Assembly (NCBI GenBank): GCA_964551735.1
Contig: CAZKEF010000046.1
Span: 1 to 44,112, forward strand
DNA from: DAOUAT01 sp964551735
Lineage (GTDB): Bacteria; Chloroflexota; Anaerolineae; CG2-30-64-16
Direction: 5' to 3'
Length of the DNA stretch: 44,112 nt
Below, one piece after another: positions 7,842-14,828 of the stretch. A model generated the notes under the pieces. It was not told the DNA's origin. It saw only the letters and a program-made list of their open reading frames with translations, and ran no database searches. The position numbers and the translations under genes were made by a program. Each line of letters opens with the position of its first letter. Within the stretch, counting starts at the first letter, position 1.

Positions 7842-9367
7842 GCAGATACCTCCTTCACCGGCGTTTCGGCAAGTCCGGTAGCCAATTCCATGATCCCCGG
7901 CTGGGTCAATGCCGCGCCCGCCAGTTCACCCACCGGCCGACCGGCCGCAAACACAATGCAACGGTTCGCCAGGCGCAATATCTCGGGCAGCTCCGATGAC
8001 TGGAGCAAGACGGCCATGCCCGCCTCAACCAAGCGGTCAATCAGGGTGTAGATTTCAGCCTTCGCGCCGACGTCAACCCCACGGGTCGGCTCGCACAGCA
8101 GTAACACCCTACACTCCTCAGCCAACGCCCGCGCCAGGATTACCTTCTGCTGGTTGCCACCGCTGAGCCCGCTCACCATTTGTGCCGGGTTACTGTAGCG
8201 GATATTCAGCTTCTGACCGTATTCATCAATCACAGCGCGTTCCCGGCTGAGACCCAGCCAGAATACCTGTTTCATTCGTTCAAGAATGCCAATGGTGACA
8301 TTGTGCGTGACAGAGAGGTCAGGGAGGATGCCGGCTCGCTTGCGATCATCGGGCACAAACCCGAGCCCGGCCCGGATAGCAGTGCGCGGCCCGTCAATGA
8401 CTAACGCCTTTCCGCTTACAGCGACCGTTCCAGCCGACACCGGTTCCAGGCCGAAAAGAGCCTGCATCACGTCAACGCTGCCACTGCCCATCAGACCGGC
8501 CAGCCCCAGGACCTCACCTGCATGCAGATCAAACGAGACACCTTCCGTCGCGCCCATCAAAGTCAAGTCGCGTACCTGTAATACCACGTCACCCGGCCGT
8601 CGTTCGGGGCACGCTGCATGGATCAACTCGCGGCCGACCATAGCTGAGATCACTTGCCGCTCGTTGAGAGCGGCCCGATCTTCGGTAAGCACATGACAGC
8701 CATCCCGCAGCACAGTGATGCGGTCCGCTACGGCAAAGACCTCAGCCAGCTTGTGCGAGACGTAGAGGACGCTCACGCCTCCCTCAGCCAGCGAACGCAC
8801 CAGCTTCAGAAGGCGTTCCACCTCGCGTTCGCTGAGCGCAGCGGTCGGCTCATCCATCACGATCACCTTCGCCTTGAACGACAGGGCCTTGGCGATTTCC
8901 ACCAATTGTTGTTGTGCCACCGGCAAATCTCGCACCTCGCGGCGCGGATCGATATCCACGTCAAGCAGCGCCAAGACTTCGCGCGTTCGGTCGTACAGCG
9001 CAGGCCAGTCGATGCGCAGGTTACGGGTTGGCTCACGATTGATGAAGACGTTCTCAGCCACGCTGAGTGAGGGGAGAAGATTGAATTCTTGAAAGATGAC
9101 GCTGATGCCAGCGTGTTGTGCGCTTAGGGGCGTGGGCAGCACCATCGGTCGACCCTCAATCTCCACCGTGCCAGCCGAGGGTTGCAGCACACCGGCCAGG
9201 ACGTTAATCAAAGTCGATTTCCCCGCCCCGTTTTCGCCCACCAGCGCATGTACCTCGCCGGGGCGCACATCAAAGTCAACGTTATCCAGCGCCAGGACAC
9301 CCGGAAAGCGGCGACTGATGCCGCGTAGTTGGAGCAGCGGAGGGCCATGAGTGCTTGGTAAATTCAT
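7838..9367 (-). CDS. Sugar ABC transporter ATPase with two nucleotide-binding domains (RbsA type)
   Basis: A 509-residue cytoplasmic ATPase, the usual RbsA length. Domain 1 has Walker A GENGAGKSTL and Walker B VIVMDEPTAALS. Domain 2 has LSGGNQQKVILARAL and LLLCEPTRGVDVGAK, the C-terminal half having the degenerate Walker A usual in this family. The ATG at 9367 (MNLPSTHGPPLL) is preferred over an upstream start at 9448 because it begins right before the conserved first strand (LLQLRGISRRFPGV), gives the normal length and has GGGAGG about 11 nt upstream. It overlaps the next permease by 4 nt and lies about 100 nt downstream of the regulator gene. It powers the two-permease importer. Confidence 0.94.
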   Translation of the reverse strand: MNLPSTHGPPLLQLRGISRRFPGVLALDNVDFDVRPGEVHALVGENGAGKSTLINVLAGVLQPSAGTVEIEGRPMVLPTPLSAQHAGISVIFQEFNLLPSLSVAENVFINREPTRNLRIDWPALYDRTREVLALLDVDIDPRREVRDLPVAQQQLVEIAKALSFKAKVIVMDEPTAALSEREVERLLKLVRSLAEGGVSVLYVSHKLAEVFAVADRITVLRDGCHVLTEDRAALNERQVISAMVGRELIHAACPERRPGDVVLQVRDLTLMGATEGVSFDLHAGEVLGLAGLMGSGSVDVMQALFGLEPVSAGTVAVSGKALVIDGPRTAIRAGLGFVPDDRKRAGILPDLSVTHNVTIGILERMKQVFWLGLSRERAVIDEYGQKLNIRYSNPAQMVSGLSGGNQQKVILARALAEECRVLLLCEPTRGVDVGAKAEIYTLIDRLVEAGMAVLLQSSELPEILRLANRCIVFAAGRPVGELAGAALTQPGIMELATGLAETPVKEVSA

Positions 9368-9474
9368 TGGCGATCTTGCCTCCCTCTTGATGCGCTGGGA
9401 TACCTGCAATCCGAATACATGTGACGCCTCGCTTCTTCTGATCTCCAAGCGAGCCAGCAGCAGAACCGATGCCT

Positions 9475-11151
9475 CTACAAGCCCTTGGCAACACCGTCTG
9501 CTGTAACAAACGCATGCTCGATATACACCGCCGGCGGCACCGGTTCCCCGCGCAGCAGCCTCAGCGCCAGGTCAATCAACTGCCCGCCATACTTCTCCGG
9601 TGCGTAGCTGGTGGATCCGGCAAACGGTAAATCGGGGCGCTGCAGCGCGGCGCGGCCCAGGCGGTCGGCGTTCTGACCCACGGCGACCGCGTCGGCCAGG
9701 CGGCCGGCCTTCTCGCACGCGGCCAGCGCGCCCAACGCGGCGTCGTCATTCACCGCCAGCAGCGCGATGCGGGTCCCTGCCGGGACCGTGGCCAGGTAGC
9801 CCGCCATCGCGGTCTCGGCCTGTTCCATCAGCGTGCCGGCCGGCAGCATCACCACACGGTCATCAGAGAGCGGGCCGAGCACCGCCGCCAGCCCATCGCG
9901 GCCGCCTTGCAGCCGGGCCGCTGGCGTCGCGCCCGCCCGCAGATCCTGCAAACACACCAGGCGATCGACACGGCCAGCCCAACGCTCTCGGATCCAGCGT
10001 CCTAACCCTTCACCAGCCATGAACCCCGCCCGGTAGTTGTCCGCGCCGAAAAAGATCGCACCTGGCAACGGGATGTCCACCGCGATGACCGGGATCTTAG
10101 CCTGGCGGAAGCGGTCCATGATCACGTTGCCGGCCTCCGCATCGATCTGGTATTCGATCACCAGGTCCACGTCCTGGGCAATGAACCATTCGACATTCTC
10201 CAAGGCGCGTTTGCGATCCAGGTCATTGTCCCGGATCAGAAGTTCGATAGTGCTCTGTGCGGCCGCGGCCGCCTCCAGCCCCCGACGCACTTGTAGGGCA
10301 AACGGCATTCGCTCAGTGAGGTTGGCGAATCCGATCCGATAGCGACGCTCCTCCTGACTGCACGGCGCGATGGTGGAAGTGGTGTTTTCGCCGCAGACCG
10401 TCAGCCGCACACAGACACGACGCAGCTCCTCGATCCACTGGGGAGCCAGATCGCTGTCGGCAAAGATGTGGTCGATCTGCTCGAGTCGCGCGAACGGCGC
10501 CAAGTCTACCTTGCCGAATTTGCTGGCGTCGATCAGGGCCACCACCGTCCCGGCCGAAGCAATCATGCGGCTCTTGATCTGCGCCTCGTGGAGATCGACC
10601 TCGGTCAGACCGGCCAGCGAAAAACCATAGCAGGAAACGAACGCGGTCTTGATGTGCAGATCTTTCAGGATCTGCTCGCTGAGCAAGCCCGTGACCGAGG
10701 TGCCTTCGGGGCCAAGGACCCCACCCACCAGAATAACCGTATTGGAACGGTTTTGGGCCAGGGCCCGGGCGACCTCAATGCCATTGGTGATAACGGTCAG
10801 GTCCTGCCGGTTCTGCAGGAAGGGCACCAGGGCATAGACGGTGCTACTGGCGTCCAAGAGGATCGCATCACCATCCTCGATCAGCTCGGCCGCACGGCGG
10901 GCAATGTGCTGCTTGGCCGCAGCCCGCACGCGGGCACGGCTGGCAAAGGGAGGATGACTGACCGGCGCCGCATCGTTGACGACGGCGCCTCCGCGCACGC
11001 GTGTCAACTGCTTGCTCTCGGCCAGCGCGGCCAGGTCGTTGCGGATCGTACCTTCAGATACACCAAGCTGCTGGGCCAACTCGGTGACCTTGATGCCGGG
11101 CCTGGTGCGCAACAAGCCAAGGATGCGCTGTCGCCGCTCAAACGTCGTCAC
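9475..11151 (-). CDS. DeoR-family repressor fused to a periplasmic-binding-protein-like sensor
   Basis: A 558-residue regulator, roughly double a normal DeoR protein (about 250). Residues 1-57 are a DeoR winged helix (QRILGLLRTRPGIKVTELAQ, then LGVSEGTIRNDLAALAESKQ). Residues about 75-235 are the DeoRC sugar-phosphate sensor (DAILLDASSTVYALV, ITNGIEVA, VGGVLGPEGTSVTG, DASKFGK). From about 272 a second sensor begins (YRIGFANLTERMPFALQVRR) and runs to the end as a sugar-binding-protein-like fold (RAGFMAGEGLGRWI, LAVNDDAALGALAACE, YGGQLIDLALRLLRG). There is no signal peptide, so the second domain is cytoplasmic. Start is GTG with GAAAGG upstream. It heads the rhaA operon and should control it. 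A two-sensor design could read the free sugar and its phosphate; that is inference. Confidence 0.9.
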   Translation of the reverse strand: MTTFERRQRILGLLRTRPGIKVTELAQQLGVSEGTIRNDLAALAESKQLTRVRGGAVVNDAAPVSHPPFASRARVRAAAKQHIARRAAELIEDGDAILLDASSTVYALVPFLQNRQDLTVITNGIEVARALAQNRSNTVILVGGVLGPEGTSVTGLLSEQILKDLHIKTAFVSCYGFSLAGLTEVDLHEAQIKSRMIASAGTVVALIDASKFGKVDLAPFARLEQIDHIFADSDLAPQWIEELRRVCVRLTVCGENTTSTIAPCSQEERRYRIGFANLTERMPFALQVRRGLEAAAAAQSTIELLIRDNDLDRKRALENVEWFIAQDVDLVIEYQIDAEAGNVIMDRFRQAKIPVIAVDIPLPGAIFFGADNYRAGFMAGEGLGRWIRERWAGRVDRLVCLQDLRAGATPAARLQGGRDGLAAVLGPLSDDRVVMLPAGTLMEQAETAMAGYLATVPAGTRIALLAVNDDAALGALAACEKAGRLADAVAVGQNADRLGRAALQRPDLPFAGSTSYAPEKYGGQLIDLALRLLRGEPVPPAVYIEHAFVTADGVAKGL

Positions 11152-11164
11152 TGAACGCCTTTCA

Positions 11165-11241
11165 GGATTGTTGAAACTTGTTGATTATTGAGGGATTTTG
11201 ACGATAACAGGGTATCACACTTGTTGAAGTTTGTCAATACC
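11165..11241 (-). promoter_or_regulatory. Promoter and TTGTTGA repeat operators of the rhaA operon
   Basis: Read on the minus strand, TTGACA at 11237-11232 is followed after 17 nt by TACCCT (11214-11209), a modest -10. Three copies of the word TTGTTGA (plus-strand view) lie at 11168, 11178 and 11221. The first two are 10 bp apart (one helical turn) between the promoter and the GTG; the third sits between the -35 and -10. Direct repeats in helical phase are usual for DeoR-family sites, so these are the best operator candidates for the fused regulator. From 11241 to the DUF433 ribosome site near 11468 I see no gene or clear signal. Confidence 0.6.
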
Positions 11242-11481
11242 CAATTTCGCAAGCTTCATCCTGTGCGATGCCATCCGTTCCGTGGCCCGGGAACGTCTCG
11301 GCGCGCAGCCGTGGGGTGTTGTCAGCAGAGAAACCATGCAGAAAGTGGAAGATCGGCAGCGTATCTTGCTGGAGTTGTGAGGGGTGGACGCGCTGACTAC
11401 CGATTTCGATCCAGATCGTGTATGCTGTATGCGAGAATGGCTTGAGCGTAAAGGCCGTCGGAGAATCGGGAGGATCTGAAC

Positions 11482-11712
11482 ATGGAACTCCCACGTGTTA
11501 CGATTGATCCGAACCGCATGGGCGGCATTCCCTGCATTCGTGGGCTGCGTATCCCCGTGGCAACGGTCGTGGGTATGATCGCAGATGGCATGACTGAAAG
11601 AGAGATCCTCAATGCCTACCCCGATCTGGTGCGTGACGACATTCGCGCTGCGCTGCGCTATGCCGCTGTGACAGTGCAAGAGCGGCAATTGCCGTTATTG
11701 GCGGCCGCATGA
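11482..11712 (+). CDS. DUF433 antitoxin-like protein
   Basis: A 76-residue DUF433 protein with the usual layout: a start region (VTIDPNRMGGIPCIRGLRIP), a short helix-turn-helix-like part (VATVVGMIADGMTEREILNAYPDLVRDDIRAALRYAA) and a hydrophobic tail. DUF433 proteins commonly pair with DUF5615 PIN-like toxins and are taken to be antitoxins. GGGAGGATCTG precedes the ATG. Its stop overlaps the ATG of the following toxin remnant (ATGA), the normal arrangement. The toxin is broken, so this antitoxin is probably an orphan. Confidence 0.85.
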   Translation: MELPRVTIDPNRMGGIPCIRGLRIPVATVVGMIADGMTEREILNAYPDLVRDDIRAALRYAAVTVQERQLPLLAAA

Positions 11713-11804
11713 GATTCCTGGTGGACAACGCGCTATCTCCCAGTGTGGTTATTTTTGAGCAGACGCGTATTCGTCTGCGTTCTTTGCCGATCAGCGTCAG
11801 ATAA
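11709..11804 (+). pseudogene. DUF5615 toxin reduced to its two ends by an internal deletion
   Basis: A 31-residue frame translationally coupled to DUF433. It begins like DUF5615 toxins (MRFLVDNALSP, with the first active-site Asp) and ends like them (VVIFEQTRIRLRSLPI), but about 80 residues between are missing. The join keeps the frame, so a small peptide could still be made, but the catalytic core is gone. Full-length relatives are about 110-125 residues (family knowledge). Confidence 0.8.
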
Positions 11805-11830
11805 GCCTTCCTTGACCGGAAAACACGACA

Positions 11831-11866
11831 AAGCCTCACAGGCCGCACTGGCGTGTGAGGCTTTTC
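11831..11866. terminator. Hairpin terminator, probably bidirectional
   Basis: AAAGCCTCACA (11831-11841) pairs with TGTGAGGCTTT (11855-11865) around a 13-nt loop. On the plus strand the stem is followed by TTCTTC after the toxin remnant; on the minus strand by TTTGTCG, about 40 nt past the stop of the secreted protein. It fits the meeting point of two convergent transcripts. Confidence 0.75.
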
Positions 11867-11906
11867 TTCATCACCCAGGCGCTGCCTGGCTCACTCCCCG
11901 GCGGAA

Positions 11907-12782
11907 TCAGCCGGAGCCGGCAGGCCGGGGCTGCCCAGCGGCGAAGCCAGCCAGCCCCACCGCGTTGGACTGTCCGACGGTCACGACCACCGGCGCGTGC
12001 CGGGTCGTCGCGCCGTCCAGGTCCACGTCCTCCAGGGTGTACCACCAGGTCTGTCCTGGCTGCACGTCGAGGTCCTCGTAGCGATAGGCTGCGCCCTCCG
12101 TACTGCCGGGCGCGTGCGCGGGCACGTGGACCAACAGCGTCAGCGGGCCGGTTGCGCTGGCGGAGCGATACAGGTTGAAGCCTGCATTGTCGATCTCCGA
12201 GACCGTCTCCCACGCAACCAGGACATGGTCAGCCACCTGCTGCGCGTCGAAGAAGGCCAGGGTCACGGCCAAAGGCCCGGCCGTCGCCACCTTGTAGGTC
12301 GTGCTGTCGGCCGCAACGCCGCTGAACTTGATCCAACCGATGTTCTCACCCCAGGCGTAGCCGCTGAACTCGCCAGCCTCGCTGACGGTCACGCCGCCGT
12401 GGTCGGGGTTGAAATTGATCCAACCCACGGCCGCGCCCCAGGCGTAGCCGGACAGCGCGCCGGTGCCGGGGTCCCGGTTCACGCCGTAGCTGCCCGCGGC
12501 GTCGTTGGCATAGGTGTGCAGACCGCCGCCCGTGTGCGCGCCCAGGCGAATCCAGCCGATGTTCTCGCCCCAGGCGTAGCCCTCCAGGTGATCGTCGTAG
12601 ACGGTAACGCCGCCGTTAGCGTCGTTGAAGTTGAGCCAGCCCACGTTCGTGCCCCAGGCCCATTTGTCGGTCGCGCTGATGTTGCCCGCAGCCAGCGCCA
12701 CACCCACGGCCAGCAGGGAAAGGACGAGCCCCAGTAGCAGGGCGGTGTACCAGGAATGGGTTCGTATCTTGTTTCTCATCAT
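11907..12782 (-). CDS. Secreted protein with YAWGENIGWI repeats
   Basis: About 291 residues. The N-terminus is an export signal (MRNKIRTHS, then a hydrophobic run YTALLLGLVLSLLAVGVALA with an AxA-type site). The mature part carries four related beta repeats with an aromatic core: KWAWGTNVGWLNF, YAWGENIGWIRL, YAWGAAVGWINF and YAWGENIGWIKF. The C-terminal 120 residues look like a fibronectin-III-type or comparable beta domain (DHVLVAWETVSEIDNAGFNLYR). GGAGG lies upstream of two adjacent ATG codons (12782 and 12779). Such repeats occur in many secreted bacterial proteins of unknown function. It probably forms a two-gene unit with the DUF1566 gene. Function unknown. Confidence 0.82.
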   Translation of the reverse strand: MMRNKIRTHSWYTALLLGLVLSLLAVGVALAAGNISATDKWAWGTNVGWLNFNDANGGVTVYDDHLEGYAWGENIGWIRLGAHTGGGLHTYANDAAGSYGVNRDPGTGALSGYAWGAAVGWINFNPDHGGVTVSEAGEFSGYAWGENIGWIKFSGVAADSTTYKVATAGPLAVTLAFFDAQQVADHVLVAWETVSEIDNAGFNLYRSASATGPLTLLVHVPAHAPGSTEGAAYRYEDLDVQPGQTWWYTLEDVDLDGATTRHAPVVVTVGQSNAVGLAGFAAGQPRPAGSG

Positions 12783-12829
12783 GGAACCTCCATAGCCTGT
12801 TGTGTGCGATATCGTCGCTGCGCGACCGG

Positions 12830-12850
12830 TAGGGGGGCTTTGCCCCCCAA
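12830..12850. other. GC-rich hairpin between two secreted-protein genes
   Basis: GGGGGGC (12832-12838) pairs with GCCCCCC (12842-12848) around a 3-nt loop in the 99-nt gap between the DUF1566 and YAWGENIGWI genes. No T-run follows on the minus strand, so attenuation or message stability is more likely than full termination. Confidence 0.5.
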
Positions 12851-12881
12851 GCACCCCCCAAAGCGCCCAAGGATCCAAGCA

Positions 12882-13598
12882 TCATTCTCCGCCACGCACC
12901 GGCCACACATGGGCGATGTACGTCTTAAAGTCGTGGAGGTCGTAGCCGCCGTCCAGGTTCACGGCCCAGGCGTAGGACGAGTTGGCGGCGTAGGTGGTAC
13001 TCGTCCAGTAGTAGTTGCACTGGACGCCGGTGAACGGGTGTCCGCTCAGCAGCGCCGGGCGGTACCACCCGTAGTAAAGCAAGCTCTGCTGCTCGCGCAA
13101 GTTGGGCAGCAGCCAGTCGCCTTCAGCCGAACTATCGCTCAGGCCACACTCAGGGCTGTTCAGCGTATTGGCCGCGGTCAAGGCATTGGCCCAGGTCTGC
13201 TGGCCAAAGCAATTGGCGTTCTTAAGCCAGATCAGGCCGGTCAGGTTGTCGGTCACCGTGCCGTCCCCGTTGTCGGTGAAGCGCGGGGTGGGCCAGGTTA
13301 CGCCGCGTTCCAGGTCACCGTCGTCGCCGGCTGCATAGGAGAAGGTTTGCGCGGTCTTGGGCACGCGCGCGGGCCAGGCCAATTCATAGATCTCATTCAG
13401 CGTGTGCATTGTCCCGGCGCGAGGGCCGCTGCTCGGCTCGGTGAAGGTTGCCATCTTGGTGGCATTTCCGCCGCCCGTCAGGCGGGTATGAATCTGCTCC
13501 AACGTGTACATCTGCGAGCCGGGAGCCGTCGGCCCCGCGATCGGGTTCAGGCTCCCGGCCAGCACCGCCGCCCCCGTGGTGAGCAGCGCGCCCACCAC
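12882..13598 (-). CDS. DUF1566 (Lcl C-terminal-like) secreted or membrane-anchored protein, start unresolved
   Basis: At least 238 residues. The C-terminal 130 residues match DUF1566: RFTDNGDGTVTDNLTGLIWL, then NCFGQQTWANAL, WLLPNLREQQSLLYY, YYWTSTTYA and a final HVWPVRGG. The family is often on cell surfaces and sometimes glycan-binding. The coordinates use an in-frame GTG, but the frame continues upstream with a coherent hydrophobic segment (RNNFILIGLIGIVVGALL) that looks like the real membrane anchor, and AGGAGA lies at 13649-13644 before an in-frame ACG (13637-13635). No ATG, GTG or TTG exists at that spot, so either ACG is used or the start codon is mutated. A leader hairpin lies about 100 nt further up. 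Confidence 0.8.
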   Translation of the reverse strand: MVGALLTTGAAVLAGSLNPIAGPTAPGSQMYTLEQIHTRLTGGGNATKMATFTEPSSGPRAGTMHTLNEIYELAWPARVPKTAQTFSYAAGDDGDLERGVTWPTPRFTDNGDGTVTDNLTGLIWLKNANCFGQQTWANALTAANTLNSPECGLSDSSAEGDWLLPNLREQQSLLYYGWYRPALLSGHPFTGVQCNYYWTSTTYAANSSYAWAVNLDGGYDLHDFKTYIAHVWPVRGGE

Positions 13599-13659
13599 AA
13601 TGCCGATCAGACCGATGAGAATAAAGTTGTTGCGCGTTGTGACTCTCCTTTGCCTGTGA

Positions 13660-13706
13660 ATCGTAATTCGCTGATCCGTTGATTCGCTGACTCGCTGATT
13701 CGCTCC
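13660..13706. repeat. Octamer tandem repeat (TTCGCTGA-type)
   Basis: Five consecutive variants of an 8-bp word: TTCGCTGA, TCCGTTGA, TTCGCTGA, CTCGCTGA, TTCGCTCC. It lies in the leader of the DUF1566 gene and resembles in style the 7-bp word arrays of blocks 3 and 5. Confidence 0.75.
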
Positions 13707-13742
13707 TCCCTGTTTCCTTGTCTACTCGCCAATCACAGCAAC

Positions 13743-13786
13743 AAAAAAGCGCCCATTGCTCCTGGACGCGGAGCAACAGACGCTTT
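13743..13786 (-). terminator. Strong hairpin with T-run in the DUF1566 leader (attenuator or upstream terminator)
   Basis: On the minus strand AAAGCG (13786-13781) pairs with CGCTTT (13751-13746), enclosing a nested stem TTGCTCC/GGAGCAA (13776-13770 with 13762-13756), then six T residues. It lies about 100 nt before the DUF1566 coding region and no gene ends just upstream. That suggests a leader attenuator preceded by possibly structured RNA (13787-13880), but I could not match a known riboswitch. Confidence 0.6.
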
Positions 13787-13946
13787 CGCTGCTGGCATAT
13801 GAAGCCGCTTGCCTTAGAGTGTGCCCCCCCCCGTAACGTTGGTCATGGGCAACCCTCTTTCCCTCGGGAGAAACGAGAACCGAACTCGACCTTCGCTGGT
13901 GAAGTTTATGAGAATTGGCTGATATCGTCAAATCGGGCGCAGAGCA

Positions 13947-13979
13947 AGACCTATCAGGTTTCGGAAACCTGACAGGTCT
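13947..13979. repeat. Palindromic element, AGACCTGTCAGGTTTC type
   Basis: A 33-bp hyphenated palindrome: left arm AGACCTATCAGGTTTC, right arm GAAACCTGACAGGTCT, one mismatch. The AGGTTTC/GAAACCT core recurs at 38023 and 41881, suggesting a family of short dispersed hairpins. Confidence 0.8.
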
Positions 13980-14011
13980 GCGATAGACTATCGTTTTCGG
14001 CCCAGGTCGTT

Positions 14012-14017
14012 TATAAT
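14012..14017 (+). promoter_or_regulatory. Candidate -10 box for the UPF0175/PIN unit
   Basis: A perfect TATAAT about 90 nt before the UPF0175 ATG in a GC-rich background. No good -35 at 16-18 nt spacing is seen, so the promoter call is tentative. It could be an inherited promoter of the decayed DUF433 copy beside it. Confidence 0.4.
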
Positions 14018-14021
14018 GCAA

Positions 14022-14085
14022 GTGACAGTACAAGCGCGGCAATTGCTGCTGTTGGCGGTGGCACGAGATTTCTAATCAACAACCA
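14022..14085 (+). pseudogene. Scar of a second DUF433/DUF5615 module
   Basis: The stretch reads VTVQARQLLLLAVAR then RFLINN. It aligns with the end of the DUF433 gene (VTVQERQLPLLAAA at 11668) and the first residues of its toxin partner (MRFLVDN), but the coupled ATG has become ACG and the rest is gone. It is a 60-bp remnant of another toxin-antitoxin pair, about 2.3 kb from the first. Confidence 0.7.
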
Positions 14086-14106
14086 ACGGTTGGTCCCAAG
14101 AGGTGG

Positions 14107-14418
14107 ATGATGCTTGCAGAGACATTGACGCAGAGAATGGGTTTGCTGGTCGAGCGCGGCGTTTTCGAGAGCGAGGAAAGCCTGGTAACTTCAGCCTATC
14201 GCAGCCTGCTGACCCTTCAGCCCGCGCTCAAACTCGAAATTGCCTTGTCGCTCTACCAGGGGGAGGAAATCTCTTTGGGGCGCGCAGCAGAGATGGCTGG
14301 CGTTTCGCGCGAGCAACTGAAAGAGGTGTTAGCTGCGCGCGGGATCGAGCGGAAGTATCCACAGCGATCCCAGGAGCAGGTAGACCGAGACGCTGAGTTG
14401 TTGCTGGAGCGCCGATGA
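14107..14418 (+). CDS. UPF0175-family antitoxin-like protein
   Basis: A 103-residue UPF0175 protein, small and helical, with the family's C-terminal helix-turn-helix-like part (ALSLYQGEEISLGRAAEMAG, then VSREQLKEVLAARGIERKY). UPF0175 genes commonly precede PIN or DUF3368 nucleases and act as antitoxins. Two adjacent ATG codons (14107, 14110) follow AGAGGTGG; either may be used. The stop overlaps the ATG of the PIN gene by 4 nt (ATGA), so the pair is translationally coupled. Confidence 0.85.
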   Translation: MMLAETLTQRMGLLVERGVFESEESLVTSAYRSLLTLQPALKLEIALSLYQGEEISLGRAAEMAGVSREQLKEVLAARGIERKYPQRSQEQVDRDAELLLERR

Positions 14419-14828
14419 GCGATTTCTTGCTGGATACGGACATCCCCAGCCTCTTTGCCAAGGTGAACGCGCTGGCGCTTCTGCGTGAGTTCCTGGGCTG
14501 CGATCGGCTGCCGATAACCACCGGCGTGTTCAATGAGCTCGTCATTCCGATGGAATACGGCTATGACTTTCCACGACTCATTCTGGCTGCGGCCGATACG
14601 GTGCTGATGTCAGCGGACGAAGTGACAACCTTCGAGGCGTTGCGGTTGGAGGGCAGGGTGAGCGCGGCCGATGCCGAGATCGTAGCGATCTGCCAACACC
14701 GCGGCTGGTTCTACATCACGATGGATCGCGTGGCGGCGCGTTATGCAGAGCAGCATGGAGAAACCCGTGTCCTACCAACCCACCCTGGCCTCCCTGAAGT
14801 CCCATCCGCTGCCGGCCTGGTACGATGA
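14415..14828 (+). CDS. PIN-domain toxin-like nuclease with an altered C-terminus
   Basis: A 137-residue PIN-type protein that would cut RNA at a Mg-binding acidic site. It begins MSDFLLDTDIPSLFAK (Asp pair in strand 1), has Glu in FNELVIPMEYG, Asp in VSAADAEIVAIC and Asp in ITMDRVAARYA, the four-acid pattern of the fold. After about residue 118 it no longer looks like the family: the last 25-30 residues (TRVLPTHPGLPEVPSAAGLVR) are simply the other frame of the alpha-L-fucosidase start. The original 3' end seems lost by a junction with the fucosidase gene. The core residues remain, so activity is possible but unproven. Confidence 0.78.
   Translation: MSDFLLDTDIPSLFAKVNALALLREFLGCDRLPITTGVFNELVIPMEYGYDFPRLILAAADTVLMSADEVTTFEALRLEGRVSAADAEIVAICQHRGWFYITMDRVAARYAEQHGETRVLPTHPGLPEVPSAAGLVR

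Noticed and set aside
11215..11688. Minus-strand frame of 157 codons opposite DUF433
   Set aside because: No recognisable domain, no ribosome site, and it overlaps the operator region and the DUF433 gene.
13787..13880. Cyclic-di-GMP-I or cobalamin riboswitch before the DUF1566 gene
   Set aside because: Only loose GGCAA and GCGAAAGC words resemble GEMM elements; the conserved core is not matched.
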